Positions 26,490 through 35,288 are shown, counted from the first letter of the stretch. The stretch is 64,000 nt of DNA from JANNAT01 sp031384605 (GCA_031384605.1 JANNAT010000083.1:20019-84018), one strand, 5' to 3'. The notes: generated by a model from the sequence alone, not told the origin. A program made the numbers and translations.

Positions 26490-27386
26490 TCAGGCCGGTT
26501 CCTGCACGTTCGTGCGGTCTGCGACCAGCCGCGGCGCACGCGTCTGGTAGGCCTGCCTGATCATCGCGGCCAGCGCCAACACTGCCGGCGAATGCACGGG
26601 GTCTGCCACATACATATTCACCTTCAAGAACCCCAAATCCGGCAAAGCGCCGCCGTGATTGATACGTTCAACATGCGGCGATTCTGTTCCGCCTAAAACC
26701 GTGTGCACCGCCAGATCGGCGGAAACCGTGGCTTCCACCGCGCGGGTGCTTTCGCTTTCCACCGCCATATCCCAAACAATGCCCTTGGAATCGAGTGCCG
26801 CTTGCGCCCGCTTGCGGAAAATACAGGCGGCTTCATAAACCAGACGCAAGGGGCGTTGCTTCCACGCCACGCCACCGGGCGCACCGATCCAGACCAGCGG
26901 CAGTTCGGCCAAGGTTTCACCGGCAACGCCAAGACTGTCCTCGGTGGTCAGAATGACATCGCATTCACCACGCGCGAATTGTTCCTTCAGTGTCAGCGTG
27001 AACGACGACTGCAACGACACCCGCATTTTGGGAAATTCTTTGGCAAAACGACGCAATACACCCGGGATCGCGGGATAGACAATGTCATGCGGCACGCCCA
27101 AGACGATCTCGCCCTCATGCGCAGCTTCGGTCAGGCGACTGAAAACCTCATCGTTCAACGCCAGCATCCGGCGGGCATAGCCCAGCAGCAATTCTCCATC
27201 CGCCGTCAAAGCCACTTTGCGCAGGCTGCGATCCAAAAGTTCGGCATCAAGCATTTCTTCAAGCCGTTTGATCTGCATCGAAACGGCCGATTGCGTCAGG
27301 TTCAAAAATCCGGCTGCACGCGTCACCCCGCCCGCATCGGCGATGGCAACGAAAGACCGCAGGGATGTCATGTCGAGATTGCGCAT
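26490..27386 (-). CDS. LysR-family transcriptional regulator
   Basis: A protein of about 298 residues with the LysR helix-turn-helix at the N-terminus (LRSFVAIADAGGVTRAAGFL, then QSAVSMQIKRLEEML) and a periplasmic-binding-protein-like effector domain from about residue 90. It diverges from the DUF1127 gene across 135 bp, so DUF1127 is a candidate target. The start is the Met at MRNLDMTSL; up to 12 extra residues are possible. Confidence 0.88.
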   Translation of the reverse strand: MRNLDMTSLRSFVAIADAGGVTRAAGFLNLTQSAVSMQIKRLEEMLDAELLDRSLRKVALTADGELLLGYARRMLALNDEVFSRLTEAAHEGEIVLGVPHDIVYPAIPGVLRRFAKEFPKMRVSLQSSFTLTLKEQFARGECDVILTTEDSLGVAGETLAELPLVWIGAPGGVAWKQRPLRLVYEAACIFRKRAQAALDSKGIVWDMAVESESTRAVEATVSADLAVHTVLGGTESPHVERINHGGALPDLGFLKVNMYVADPVHSPAVLALAAMIRQAYQTRAPRLVADRTNVQEPA

Positions 27387-27521
27387 CATATCACAAATCC
27401 TGATGTCAGAAGTCAAAACCATTCATTTTCATAATGAAACAGATTCGGGTAAACAGATCAAGTGATGTGATGCGCCCAGTCGTTTGCATCACAGATACAG
27501 ATGATTTTGAAAGGATACGCC

Positions 27522-27752
27522 ATGTTCGCCTCGCTTCACACTTCGACTCTGGCCGTTGCCCGTGTTCGGTCGCGTGGCCGCTTGACGGGATTGGTTGCAC
27601 GGATACGCCATTCGCTGGTGCTGCGCGCCGAACGCAAGCATCTGGCCACCCTTGATGACGCCCGCCTTTGCGATATTGGCATGACCCGAGAGCAAGCTTT
27701 GACCGAGGCTGCACGCTCAATTTGGGATGTGCCGCAGGGTTGGCGCGTTTGA
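27522..27752 (+). CDS. DUF1127 domain small protein
   Basis: A 76-residue basic protein with the DUF1127 signature in its C-terminal half (AERKHLATLDDARLCDIGM, then TREQALTEAARSIWDVP). DUF1127 proteins of alphaproteobacteria are small RNA-binding or regulatory proteins linked to stress, phosphate and sRNA processing. The ATG at 27522 has AAAGGA 10 bp upstream. It lies divergent to a LysR gene and just upstream of the Bax-inhibitor gene. Confidence 0.85.
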   Translation: MFASLHTSTLAVARVRSRGRLTGLVARIRHSLVLRAERKHLATLDDARLCDIGMTREQALTEAARSIWDVPQGWRV

Positions 27753-27797
27753 TCCCGCGATCAAACCGGGTCGGATAAAAATTCCTGCCGGAAATCC

Positions 27798-27826
27798 TTG
27801 AATTTGCTGTATAGAGACCCGATATT
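27798..27826 (+). promoter_or_regulatory. Candidate sigma-70 promoter for the Bax-inhibitor-1 gene
   Basis: TTGAAT (27798-27803), a 17-bp spacer and GATATT (27821-27826) lie 62 bp before the start codon. Positions fit a housekeeping promoter; no experimental support. Confidence 0.4.
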
Positions 27827-27888
27827 GCACGCAGAGGGGGGTATGGTTCGCCCAGATTCCCCATCAAGTTCAACTTCGGAGGCTTAGA

Positions 27889-28614
27889 ATGGCTGACTAT
27901 CAGACGATCCGGACTACATCAGGCGCGGGCGCCCGGACCGCCGATATCGACGCTGGGCTGCGCGCCCACATGACCAAGGTCTACGGACTTATGTCCGTGG
28001 CTATGTTGATCACCGGCGGGGTGGCGTGGTCGGTTGGCACCAACGAAACCATGCTGCAGGCCATTTTTGCGACTCCCCTGAAATGGGTCGTGATGTTTTT
28101 GCCTTTGGTCATGGTGTTTGCCTTCAGTGCGATGATCAACAGGATGTCCGCAGCGGCAGCACAGCTGTTCTTCTATGTATTCGCCGCCGCGATGGGCGTG
28201 TCGATCAGCTTTATCTTTGCGGTCTACACCGGCACCTCGATTGCCGAGACTTTCTTGGTAACCGCAATCGGCTTCGCCAGCCTGTCACTGTACGGATATA
28301 CAACTAAAAAAGATCTGTCGGGCATGGGCACTTTCCTGATGATGGGTCTGGTCGGTCTGATCCTTGCGTCTATCGTGAATATCTTTCTTGGCTCTGGCGC
28401 TCTGTCGTTTGCGATTTCGGCCATCGGTATCCTGATTTTCGCAGGCTTGACGGCGTTCGACACGCAGAACATCAAGAACACCTACCTGCAGCACGCCCAG
28501 ATGGGTGATCAGGAATGGCTGGGCAAGTCGGCCATCATGGGTGCGTTGAACCTTTATATGAACTTCCTGAACATGTTCATGTTCCTGCTAAGCTTTATGG
28601 GTAACCGCGAATAA
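27889..28614 (+). CDS. Bax inhibitor-1/YccA family membrane protein
   Basis: A 241-residue integral membrane protein with seven hydrophobic helices from about residue 32 and the C-terminal BI-1 segment AGLTAFDTQNIKNTY. Bacterial members such as YccA and BsYetJ interact with FtsH or act as pH-sensitive calcium channels. GGAGG at 27878-27882 supports the start. It is followed by an intrinsic terminator. Confidence 0.9.
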   Translation: MADYQTIRTTSGAGARTADIDAGLRAHMTKVYGLMSVAMLITGGVAWSVGTNETMLQAIFATPLKWVVMFLPLVMVFAFSAMINRMSAAAAQLFFYVFAAAMGVSISFIFAVYTGTSIAETFLVTAIGFASLSLYGYTTKKDLSGMGTFLMMGLVGLILASIVNIFLGSGALSFAISAIGILIFAGLTAFDTQNIKNTYLQHAQMGDQEWLGKSAIMGALNLYMNFLNMFMFLLSFMGNRE

Positions 28615-28637
28615 CACGACTACAATGTCGAAGACGC

Positions 28638-28665
28638 AAAGGCCGGGGGAAACTTCGGCCTTTTT
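28638..28665 (+). terminator. Rho-independent terminator after the BI-1 gene
   Basis: An 8-bp stem (AAAGGCCG 28638-28645 with CGGCCTTT 28656-28663) followed by further T residues, just after the BI-1 stop. Confidence 0.8.
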
Positions 28666-28674
28666 GCTTTTGCG

Positions 28675-29205
28675 TCAAAACGGGTTATCCGGTGCGTTAC
28701 TTTCCAGAAACTGTCGTACCTCAGCGCGGTTCCTCAGATGCACTATGCGCAAATGCGGGGGCGGGCTTGCAACAATCGCCAGCAAGGGCAACCGACAGGT
28801 TTGCCGCGTGCGCCAGATAAACCGCCAGAATGGCAAAGTTTCATGGTTCAAAGCCTCGCGGCACCCGTAGGGCAAGTCCGGTCGCGTTTGGCCCAAATAG
28901 ACGGCCGTGCGCCGCAACACGCGCCAAAATCGCAATCCAACAGGCAAATCCAGCCAGATCAACGTATCGGCCCGCACAAGACGCTCGGCGTATGTGACTG
29001 ACATGCCCCCTTCAAAAATCCAACGGTCTTGGGCATGCACTTGACGGCAAAGTGCAATCTTGGCGGCGCGCGGGCGTTCGACCCAACCTGCTTGCCAATG
29101 AATATGGTCTATATGAAACACCGGCAAACCGCTGAGCACACTCAACGCTTGCGCCAATGTGCTTTTGCCAGACCCCGGCCCACCGACGATCATCACACGC
29201 TGCAT
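28675..29205 (-). CDS. P-loop kinase-like protein (FlaR/topology modulation type)
   Basis: A 176-residue P-loop NTPase starting at MQRVMIVGGPGSGKSTLAQ, with HIDHIHWQAGWVERP near residue 31 and IFEGGMSVTYAERL near residue 63. This is the pattern of adenylate-kinase-like proteins annotated as FlaR or DNA topology modulation proteins; their substrate is not established. The ATG at 29205 puts the Walker A loop near the N-terminus as usual. It lies downstream of rpmG. Confidence 0.8.
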   Translation of the reverse strand: MQRVMIVGGPGSGKSTLAQALSVLSGLPVFHIDHIHWQAGWVERPRAAKIALCRQVHAQDRWIFEGGMSVTYAERLVRADTLIWLDLPVGLRFWRVLRRTAVYLGQTRPDLPYGCREALNHETLPFWRFIWRTRQTCRLPLLAIVASPPPHLRIVHLRNRAEVRQFLESNAPDNPF

Positions 29206-29221
29206 CGGCTGCCTCCAAAGC

Positions 29222-29249
29222 AAAAAGCCGCCCCGTAACGGGCGGCCTT
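29222..29249 (-). terminator. Rho-independent terminator after rpmG
   Basis: On the minus strand a stem GGCCGCCC/GGGGCGGC with a short GTTAC loop is followed by TTTTT, 25 bp after the rpmG stop. Confidence 0.8.
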
Positions 29250-29273
29250 GGGGTGTTACAAATCCGGCAGATC

Positions 29274-29441
29274 TTATTTGATCTTGCCTTCTTTGTATTC
29301 AACATGCTCGCGCTTTACGGGATCGTATTTCTTCACCACCATCTTTTCGGTCATGGTGCGGGCGTTCTTTTTGGTCACATAAAAGTGGCCGGTCCCTGCC
29401 GTGGAATTCAGGCGGATTTTGATTGTCGCCGGTTTGGCCAT
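29274..29441 (-). CDS. rpmG: 50S ribosomal protein L33
   Basis: A 55-residue basic protein beginning MAKPATIKIRLNSTAGTGHF, followed by YVTKKNARTM and KKYDPVKREHVEYKE. This is the full L33 of alphaproteobacteria without the CxxC zinc pairs. Translation start is supported by AGGAG 9 bp upstream. It is followed by its own terminator. Confidence 0.95.
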   Translation of the reverse strand: MAKPATIKIRLNSTAGTGHFYVTKKNARTMTEKMVVKKYDPVKREHVEYKEGKIK

Positions 29442-29567
29442 CGTCGTTTCTCCTACAACGGGGAAACACAGGTTCCGCCGCGAAATTCTTGAACCTGCCT
29501 TTTACCCACGGGACAGGCAGAGTCAACCGCAAAAGTGCTGGTTATACTGCCTTGCGATGCCCGCCTG

Positions 29568-30725
29568 TCACCCCGCTGCGCAGCGGGGTGCGGCGACAGC
29601 ATCTGCGCCGTCTTCGATCTCGGCAATCTGGCGGGCTTGCAGGCTGGCCAATGTGCTTTTGAACCAGGCAACCGCATCGGCCTCAAACCGATCGGGGCCG
29701 GAAGAATGCCGCAGCGCGGTCATCCGGGCCGCGATCCAGTCAAGGGCAGCTTCCTCTTGTTCGGCCTGCCCCGGCAGTTCTACTGCGTCCTGAAAACGTT
29801 GGCGGAACCAGGCCAGGGCTGCGGCCTCCAGCGCCATCACGCCCGGAAGACCGCGAATCTGCGTCTCATACGGCGTGACTTGCGGGCGAAACCGCAGCAA
29901 CGATTTGCTTTCCACCTCGTTGCGGTTGGCCATACTGTAATAGTCGCTACCGATCAGCCGCTTAGAGTTCTTGCGACCATTGGCATCGCCGCGCGCATGT
30001 TTCAGCAGGTGCAGGTCATCCGATTTCACATGATGATGGTGCAGGCAGGCATTCTCCCAACTGCATTGGGCGGGCTCTACCAGATAATTTGATTTGCGCC
30101 GGCTTAATAGGGCGTCAACCGGCATCGCCACCCCGGCGCTGTTGACGATCCGCGGCACGCGGCGCCGATACACAAGCTTTGGCTGATGCACCCCCATCAT
30201 GCGAAAGCGCTCTGGCCGAAACAGCGTTTTGAACCCGATCGCCGCACCCGATCCGGGCACAGCCACATCGCGCTCGCAGCGCGTATACGTCTCGATCACG
30301 CTGCCACCATCCCAGCGCGCCTTGCCCGCCCCGCCGAAATGCCGCCATTGCAACGTGATGCCATCGACATCGGGGTGACGCGCAATCAGATCATCAATCC
30401 GGCGGCTGCCCAGCGTGACATTGACATATTCATCGGCATCAATGTGCAAAACCCACTCGGCCTGGCGCACTTGGGGCAGACCATACGCCAGCGCCAGCGC
30501 CTGCTTTTGGATCGTGCCCGCGTCATAGGGGCCGGGGTTGTCGTAATGCTCGACCGGCATAAGACCGGCCATTGCGTCCAACAGCCGGTCGGTGCCATCC
30601 TGACAGTCGTTGGTGTATACCACGATGCGGTCAAAGCCCAAAGCCAGGTGGTGCGCCACCCATTCGACCACGAACAGCGCCTCATTGCGCATGCAGGCGA
30701 CGATGACCTTTTCCGGCTTGCGCAT
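29568..30725 (-). CDS. Glycosyltransferase family 2 protein
   Basis: About 385 residues. The N-terminal half is a GT-A fold of the Glyco_tranf_2_4 type: VIVACMRNEALFVVEWVAHH at the start and the divalent-metal motif HIDADEY near residue 95. The region around CLHHHHVKS is conserved among relatives. The C-terminal 100 residues are Ala/Arg-rich and helical. Donor and acceptor are unknown; neighbours give no polysaccharide context. An upstream Met would add 11 residues. Confidence 0.78.
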   Translation of the reverse strand: MRKPEKVIVACMRNEALFVVEWVAHHLALGFDRIVVYTNDCQDGTDRLLDAMAGLMPVEHYDNPGPYDAGTIQKQALALAYGLPQVRQAEWVLHIDADEYVNVTLGSRRIDDLIARHPDVDGITLQWRHFGGAGKARWDGGSVIETYTRCERDVAVPGSGAAIGFKTLFRPERFRMMGVHQPKLVYRRRVPRIVNSAGVAMPVDALLSRRKSNYLVEPAQCSWENACLHHHHVKSDDLHLLKHARGDANGRKNSKRLIGSDYYSMANRNEVESKSLLRFRPQVTPYETQIRGLPGVMALEAAALAWFRQRFQDAVELPGQAEQEEAALDWIAARMTALRHSSGPDRFEADAVAWFKSTLASLQARQIAEIEDGADAVAAPRCAAG

Positions 30726-30870
30726 CAACAGGGTCCGAGATCTTTGAAATCCCCGCAATTGTTCCGCATTCTGCGCCTTTGTGCCATGCTTTTTCCAATT
30801 TCAGCCAAACGGCAGCCGTTGCCCAGCCCCTACTGTTGCACGCATGCCCCGCTCTGGAATGTGCAAAATT

Positions 30871-31316
30871 GCGCGGATGGCCTATAAGCCGGATTCTGTC
30901 CACCCCGGACCGTGATCCGGGGCTGGATGATCATTCCTCTGCCGCACTTGTTACCAAGGCGGTCAAGCTGCCAACCCGGACCCTGGGCTGAAACGTCCCT
31001 GCCGTGGTCTCCGCTGTTGCCCGTGGCTTGCGCACCGGGCGGTCGCGGACCTTACGACGTAGGGTCCCTATTCGGCATTGCTCCGGGTGGGGCTTGCCGT
31101 GCCGTCCTTGTTGCCAAGTCCGCGGTGGGCTTTTACCCCACCGTTTCACCTTTACCATGGATCCGCCGAACGCATTTGCCCGGCACCATGGCAGACTCTT
31201 CTCTGTGGCGCTTTCCCTGGGGTTACCCCCGCCGGGCGTTACCCGGCACCCTTATTTCATGGAGTCCGGACTTTCCTCGGGAATTTGCACCCCCGCGATC
31301 ATCCAGCCATCCGCGC
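30871..31316 (-). ncRNA. rnpB: RNase P RNA, bacterial type A
   Basis: On the minus strand the ends pair as the P1 helix (GCGCGGATGG at the 5' end, CCATCCGCGC at the 3' end) and the 3' part contains GACAGAATCCGGCTTATAGG, diagnostic of RNase P RNA. The 5' part includes the GAGGAAAGTCCGGACTCCAT core. The length of about 446 nt suits an alphaproteobacterial type A ribozyme. End points are approximate. The RNA matures the 5' ends of tRNAs. Confidence 0.95.
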
Positions 31317-31383
31317 AAAGGCGGCTTACGCCGTGGGGGTCGCTGCGTCAACACGCGATAGAGGGGCAAATTGCCCATCGCCG

Positions 31384-32034
31384 TCACAGGGCAAACCTTT
31401 GGCCCAGATCAACCGCCAATCCTGCGTCCGTGGCATCAAGCGGCCCTGCCGCCCAAGGCCGAAAGCGCAGTCGAAACGCCGCCAGCAAATCACCCTCTGG
31501 CGCATCAGGATAGCCAAAGCGGCGCAGCGCCGGCACGAATGCCAAAGCGTCTGCCTGCACATTCTGCGGCCAAACCGACAGCCCGCCCAGCGCCAGCCTT
31601 TGCCAATCAAACCGCGCGCCGGGATCGCCTTTTCGGCTGGGCGCCATATCGGAATGCGCAATAATCCGGTGTGGCGGAATTGCCCAACGCGCCATGATCG
31701 CGCGCAGCAAAATCTCCAACGCCGCCATTTGCGGTTCGGGAAACGGGTGATTGCCCGGATTGGCCAGTTCTATGCCGATGGATTGCGAGTTTACGTCCGC
31801 AATCCCGGCCCATTCCCCTGCCCCCGCATGCCATGCGCGGGCAGTTTCTGGCACCAAAGCCTCGGTCTGGCCCGTCTCGGATATCAGCCAATGCGCGGAT
31901 ACTTCTGCCAAAGGATCGCACAGCCGCGCGCGTGCTTCGGCACAACTGGCCATGGCGGTATAGTGCAGCACGACCAGACTTGGCAGCATTGCCCCCCGCC
32001 GTTCCCCAAAGTTGGGCGAGGGGTAATCGTTCAA
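31384..32034 (-). CDS. N-acetylmuramoyl-L-alanine amidase, AmpD-like
   Basis: A 216-residue zinc amidase (Amidase_2 fold). Zinc ligands are visible in LVVLHYTAM (His), AWHAGAG and IIAHSDMAPSRKGDPG (His, Asp). It should cleave anhydro-muropeptides in peptidoglycan recycling. The start appears to be TTG at 32034: it overlaps the stop of the upstream lipoprotein gene, and the resulting N-terminus (NDYPSPNFGERRG) matches relatives. No signal peptide is seen, so it is cytoplasmic. Confidence 0.85.
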   Translation of the reverse strand: MNDYPSPNFGERRGAMLPSLVVLHYTAMASCAEARARLCDPLAEVSAHWLISETGQTEALVPETARAWHAGAGEWAGIADVNSQSIGIELANPGNHPFPEPQMAALEILLRAIMARWAIPPHRIIAHSDMAPSRKGDPGARFDWQRLALGGLSVWPQNVQADALAFVPALRRFGYPDAPEGDLLAAFRLRFRPWAAGPLDATDAGLAVDLGQRFAL

Positions 32035-32762
32035 TTCAGCGCAGTGCGGAACGGGGTCGGATCCCAGGCGCAGGCAAAGCCATCGCCATCCGGGTCAAGC
32101 CCTTTGCGATCCCGGTCGGGCCCGCCTGCCGTCAGGAACGCTTCTTGCGCCAGATCGGGTGACGGAAATTTAGCACAGGCTTTGGCCGCATTCGTGAAGC
32201 CCATTTTAGACCGCTTGAACATCTGCGTGCCCAGCGGATGGTTGGTGGAAATCGCGAACTCAACGATATTCGGACCAGAACTGCCACTGCGTTGCGGCAG
32301 AGCACCAGGTTGATCAACTTGATACTTGGCGCGATTGGCGTCAATCCGGGCCTTGTCACTTTCGATGGTTTCGCGGGCGCTGACGGCTGCAAAATCTTGC
32401 TCGTCCGACACACCGGTTGGGGCGACACCGCCAACGGCATCCATTTCCGAAGTGGTTTCAACGATGCCGGCCGGGGCGTTGCCGCGCGCGCGCGCGCCGT
32501 CCTGGACGATGGCGCCTTGCAGTGGGGCAATCGGCTGTTGCACCGGTGGCACCGTTCCACCGTTTTCGGCATTGGCAATCGCCGCCGCTGCGCCATCGGT
32601 CGAAAACCCGGTCAACGGCGCCCCCGTCGCGGGCTGCGGCAAAGTGCGGCTGTTCAAATAGCTGTCATAACTTTGAAAGCCCACGCCCGCGCCAGAATCG
32701 GGCACAGTTTGGGTGCAAGCGGTCAACCCAAGGGCTGCCAGTATCAGGACCTTCGCGCGCAT
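32031..32762 (-). CDS. Lipoprotein with C-terminal excalibur-like motif
   Basis: A 243-residue lipoprotein: the signal MRAKVLILAALGLTAC ends in a lipobox with Cys16. The middle is low-complexity and rich in Ala, Gly, Pro and Thr. The C-terminus has DRKGLDPDGDGFACAWDPTP, resembling the calcium-binding excalibur motif DxDxDGxxCE. Function is unknown. It is coupled to the amidase gene by overlap and follows gatA by 38 bp, suggesting a cell-envelope role. Confidence 0.72.
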   Translation of the reverse strand: MRAKVLILAALGLTACTQTVPDSGAGVGFQSYDSYLNSRTLPQPATGAPLTGFSTDGAAAAIANAENGGTVPPVQQPIAPLQGAIVQDGARARGNAPAGIVETTSEMDAVGGVAPTGVSDEQDFAAVSARETIESDKARIDANRAKYQVDQPGALPQRSGSSGPNIVEFAISTNHPLGTQMFKRSKMGFTNAAKACAKFPSPDLAQEAFLTAGGPDRDRKGLDPDGDGFACAWDPTPFRTALN

Positions 32763-32800
32763 CGTCTCTGCCTCGGCGTTTTTTTTCGGTAAATCGCGCC

Positions 32801-34279
32801 TTACCACCATTTATTTGGTTTGGCCACAAACCCGGCACTGCGTTCCAAAACATAAGCGTGATTAAGCAAACCTGCCTCATCCCAAGGCCGCCCGATCAGC
32901 TGCAACCCCATCGGCAATCCTTTGGCATCAAGACCAACGGGCACGGCAATTCCAGGCAGGCCTGCCAGGTTGACGGTCACTGTAAACACGTCGTTCAGAT
33001 ACATTTCCACCGGATCGGCGTTGGCCATTTCGCCCAAGCCAAAGGCCGAAGACGGTGTGGCTGGGGTCAGGATACAATCCACGCCCGCCGCAAACACCTG
33101 TTCAAAATCGCGCTTGATCTTCGCCCGCACCTTCCGCGCGCGGTTGTAGTAGGCGTCGTAAAACCCGGCTGACAGCACATAGGTACCAATCATGATGCGG
33201 CGTTGCACTTCGGGGCCAAACCCTTCGGCGCGGGTCTTTTCATACATTTCCGTAATGCCATCCCCCGCTGCCAATTTTGCGCGGTGGCCATATCGCACGC
33301 CGTCATAACGGGCAAGGTTGGAAGACGCCTCGGCCGGAGCGATGACGTAATAGGCCGGCAGCGCGTATTTGGTATGCGGCAGGTTGATGTCGCGGATGAC
33401 GGCCCCCGCGTCGCGCAGCATGTCCTCCCCGCGAGTCCAAAGAGCCTCGATCTCCTGCGGCATCCCGTCGATGCGGTATTCATGTGGGATACCGATCACC
33501 TTGCCGCGAATGTCCCCCGTCAAAGCCGCTTCAAAATCCGGCACTGCCAAATTCGCGCTCGTCGAATCCTTGGCATCATGCCCCGACATTGCCGCCAGCA
33601 TGATCGCCGCATCGCGCACCGATTTGGTCATCGGCCCGGCTTGATCCAGCGACGAGGCAAACGCCACCACGCCCCAGCGCGACACGCGACCATAGGTGGG
33701 CTTGATCCCAACAATCCCGGTAAACGCCGCAGGTTGGCGGATGGACCCGCCGGTATCGGTGCCCGTTGCCGCCAGACACAAATCTGCCGCCACCGCCGCC
33801 GCCGATCCGCCCGACGATCCGCCCGGCGTCAAGTTCCGGTCGTCGATCTTCCAAGGATTAATCACGTCGCCATAGCAAGACGTCTCATTGCTGGACCCCA
33901 TGGCAAATTCGTCCATGTTCAGCTTGCCCAGCATCACCGCGCCCGCGCCGAACAGCTGCGCTGTGACGGTTGATTCGTATTCCGGCTTGAAGCCCTTCAG
34001 AATGTTCGATCCGGCCTGCGACGGCACCCCTTTGGTGCAGAACAAATCCTTAATGCCCAAAGGAATGCCGCACATATCGGGCGCATCCCCCGAAGCCCGA
34101 CGCAGATCGGCGGCGCGGGCCTGATCAAGGGCGATTTCGGGGGTTTTATGCACAAAGGCGTTCAACCCATCACCCGCATCAATCGCCGTAAGGCAGGCCA
34201 TCGTCAAATCTACGGCGGTGATTTCTCGGGCCCGCAATGCATCGCGCGCGGCGGCAATCGTCAGGGAATTGGCACTCAT
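32801..34279 (-). CDS. gatA: Asp-tRNA(Asn)/Glu-tRNA(Gln) amidotransferase subunit A
   Basis: A 492-residue amidase-signature enzyme that frees ammonia from glutamine to amidate misacylated Glu-tRNA(Gln) or Asp-tRNA(Asn). The Ser-Ser-Lys triad is visible: Lys77 in GIKDLFCTKG, cis-Ser155 in GGSSGGSAAA and nucleophile Ser179 in GTDTGGSIRQPAA. It overlaps gatC by 4 bp. gatB is not in the window. Confidence 0.96.
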   Translation of the reverse strand: MSANSLTIAAARDALRAREITAVDLTMACLTAIDAGDGLNAFVHKTPEIALDQARAADLRRASGDAPDMCGIPLGIKDLFCTKGVPSQAGSNILKGFKPEYESTVTAQLFGAGAVMLGKLNMDEFAMGSSNETSCYGDVINPWKIDDRNLTPGGSSGGSAAAVAADLCLAATGTDTGGSIRQPAAFTGIVGIKPTYGRVSRWGVVAFASSLDQAGPMTKSVRDAAIMLAAMSGHDAKDSTSANLAVPDFEAALTGDIRGKVIGIPHEYRIDGMPQEIEALWTRGEDMLRDAGAVIRDINLPHTKYALPAYYVIAPAEASSNLARYDGVRYGHRAKLAAGDGITEMYEKTRAEGFGPEVQRRIMIGTYVLSAGFYDAYYNRARKVRAKIKRDFEQVFAAGVDCILTPATPSSAFGLGEMANADPVEMYLNDVFTVTVNLAGLPGIAVPVGLDAKGLPMGLQLIGRPWDEAGLLNHAYVLERSAGFVAKPNKWW

Positions 34280-34563
34280 TCGACCACCTTCGGCACGGCA
34301 AAGAACCCTTCACGGGCATCGGGCGCGTTTTTCAGGATTTGCGCCTGAATGTTGCCATCCGTCACCACATCCGCGCGCCGCGCAAGACGCATCGGGGTGA
34401 CCGAAACCATTGGTTCGATCCCGGTCACATCCACTTCGTTCAGCTGCTCCATAAAGCCCAAAATCCCCGAAAGCTGTTCCGCCAGCTTGGGCAGATGCGA
34501 TTCCTCTACGCGGATACGCGCCAGCTTGGCCACCTTGCGCGCGGTGTCGATGTTGATGGACAT
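34276..34563 (-). CDS. gatC: Asp-tRNA(Asn)/Glu-tRNA(Gln) amidotransferase subunit C
   Basis: A 95-residue small subunit that stabilises GatA. It has the GatC pattern VAKLARIRVEESHLPKLAEQ near the N-terminus and the GIEPMVSVTPMRLARRADVV segment followed by APDAREGFFAVPKVVE at the C-terminus. Coupled to gatA by a 4-bp overlap. Confidence 0.95.
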   Translation of the reverse strand: MSINIDTARKVAKLARIRVEESHLPKLAEQLSGILGFMEQLNEVDVTGIEPMVSVTPMRLARRADVVTDGNIQAQILKNAPDAREGFFAVPKVVE

Positions 34564-34653
34564 GGATCTGCCTTCCGTGATCGGTCAAAGTTTGGTGTAA
34601 CCGCGCCAAATTGCGGCTGCAAGATGGGGAGTGGTGGGCTATCCAATCCCGAC

Positions 34654-34720
34654 GCAGCCCCGGACTTGATCCGGGGCCTCTTTTTGCAACATCGAGGCCC
34701 CGAATCAAGTCCGGGGCTGC
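34654..34720. repeat. 27-bp inverted repeat (extragenic palindrome)
   Basis: Arms 34654-34680 and 34694-34720 are 27 bp each with one mismatch, built around CCCCGGACTTGATCCGGGG, with a 13-nt loop. This sequence type recurs as an extragenic palindrome in alphaproteobacterial genomes. It lies between gatC and a small conserved gene and could fold into a very stable hairpin in either transcript. Confidence 0.75.
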
Positions 34721-34739
34721 GGTAGGGCCCATTCCACCG

Positions 34740-34925
34740 TCACAACCCAATATCCCGCCGCAGATGCTCGGACAGGTCCGATGCCATGATCGTCCGGGGA
34801 TTGCTGCTCCGCTGCAGCATGCGGGTCGCCAAAGTTCCCAGCACCCGCAACAATCCGTGCTGGTCGATCAGGGATTGCACGGCGGATTTCAGTGTTATTT
34901 CTTCAGAATTATAAACAGCGTTCAT
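34740..34925 (-). CDS. Small conserved hypothetical protein
   Basis: A 61-residue protein beginning MNAVYNSEEITLKSAVQSL and ending in SDLSEHLRRDIGL. The ending with an LRRDIGL C-terminus is, from memory, a recurring pattern in short Rhodobacterales proteins related in style to DUF1127. No enzymatic motif. It is followed by the 27-bp inverted repeat. Confidence 0.6.
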   Translation of the reverse strand: MNAVYNSEEITLKSAVQSLIDQHGLLRVLGTLATRMLQRSSNPRTIMASDLSEHLRRDIGL

Positions 34926-35055
34926 TTTTGCACAATGATCAGCCGTGCGCAGACGGACTGATCCCTTCAGCTAAAGCGAATGATCTGGGCCGTTTGAAGG
35001 GGATAAAAACCCGCCGCAAAGGGACCGATGGCGTTAAAGGGTTGGTTGATATGCA

Positions 35056-35149
35056 GGGTCAGCGTGACCCAACAGCGGCGGGGCTAGAGCCAGCGGAGCT
35101 GGCGCAGTCCGGCGATTGCCGCGAAAGCGGCTGACCCAAAACACTTGGG
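35056..35149. other. Cluster of four perfect small hairpins, candidate structured RNA
   Basis: Four perfect stems lie in tandem: GGGTCA/TGACCC (35056-35070), GCCAGC/GCTGGC (35089-35103), GCCGC/GCGGC with a GAAA tetraloop (35118-35131) and CCCAA/TTGGG (35135-35149). No gene I trust covers them. A structured RNA on the plus strand, or a hairpin-rich untranslated region on the minus strand, would explain them. Confidence 0.4.
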
Positions 35150-35167
35150 GGTTTGAATGTTATACAT
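35084..35167 (-). CDS. Possible 27-residue peptide with strong ribosome binding site
   Basis: A short minus-strand ORF (MYNIQTPKCFGSAAFAAIAG, then LRQLRWL) preceded by AAGGAGG seven bases before the ATG. The start signal is nearly ideal, but the coding part runs through the hairpin cluster and has no known relatives to me. It could be a leader peptide or chance. Confidence 0.25.
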   Translation of the reverse strand: MYNIQTPKCFGSAAFAAIAGLRQLRWL

Positions 35168-35288
35168 CTGTCGCCTCCTTGGTTTGGCGTTGCTGTTGAC
35201 GTTATGTCGCACAGGCGCGCCCGATTCCAAAGCGCGGATTTCGGGGATGCCGCAGGTTGCGCGCCTTTGTGCTTGTGGTGCAACAGGA

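Noticed and set aside
31078..32313. 411-codon plus-strand ORF over rnpB and the amidase gene
   Set aside because: It runs antisense through the RNase P RNA and two conserved genes and encodes a Pro/Arg-rich sequence without domains.
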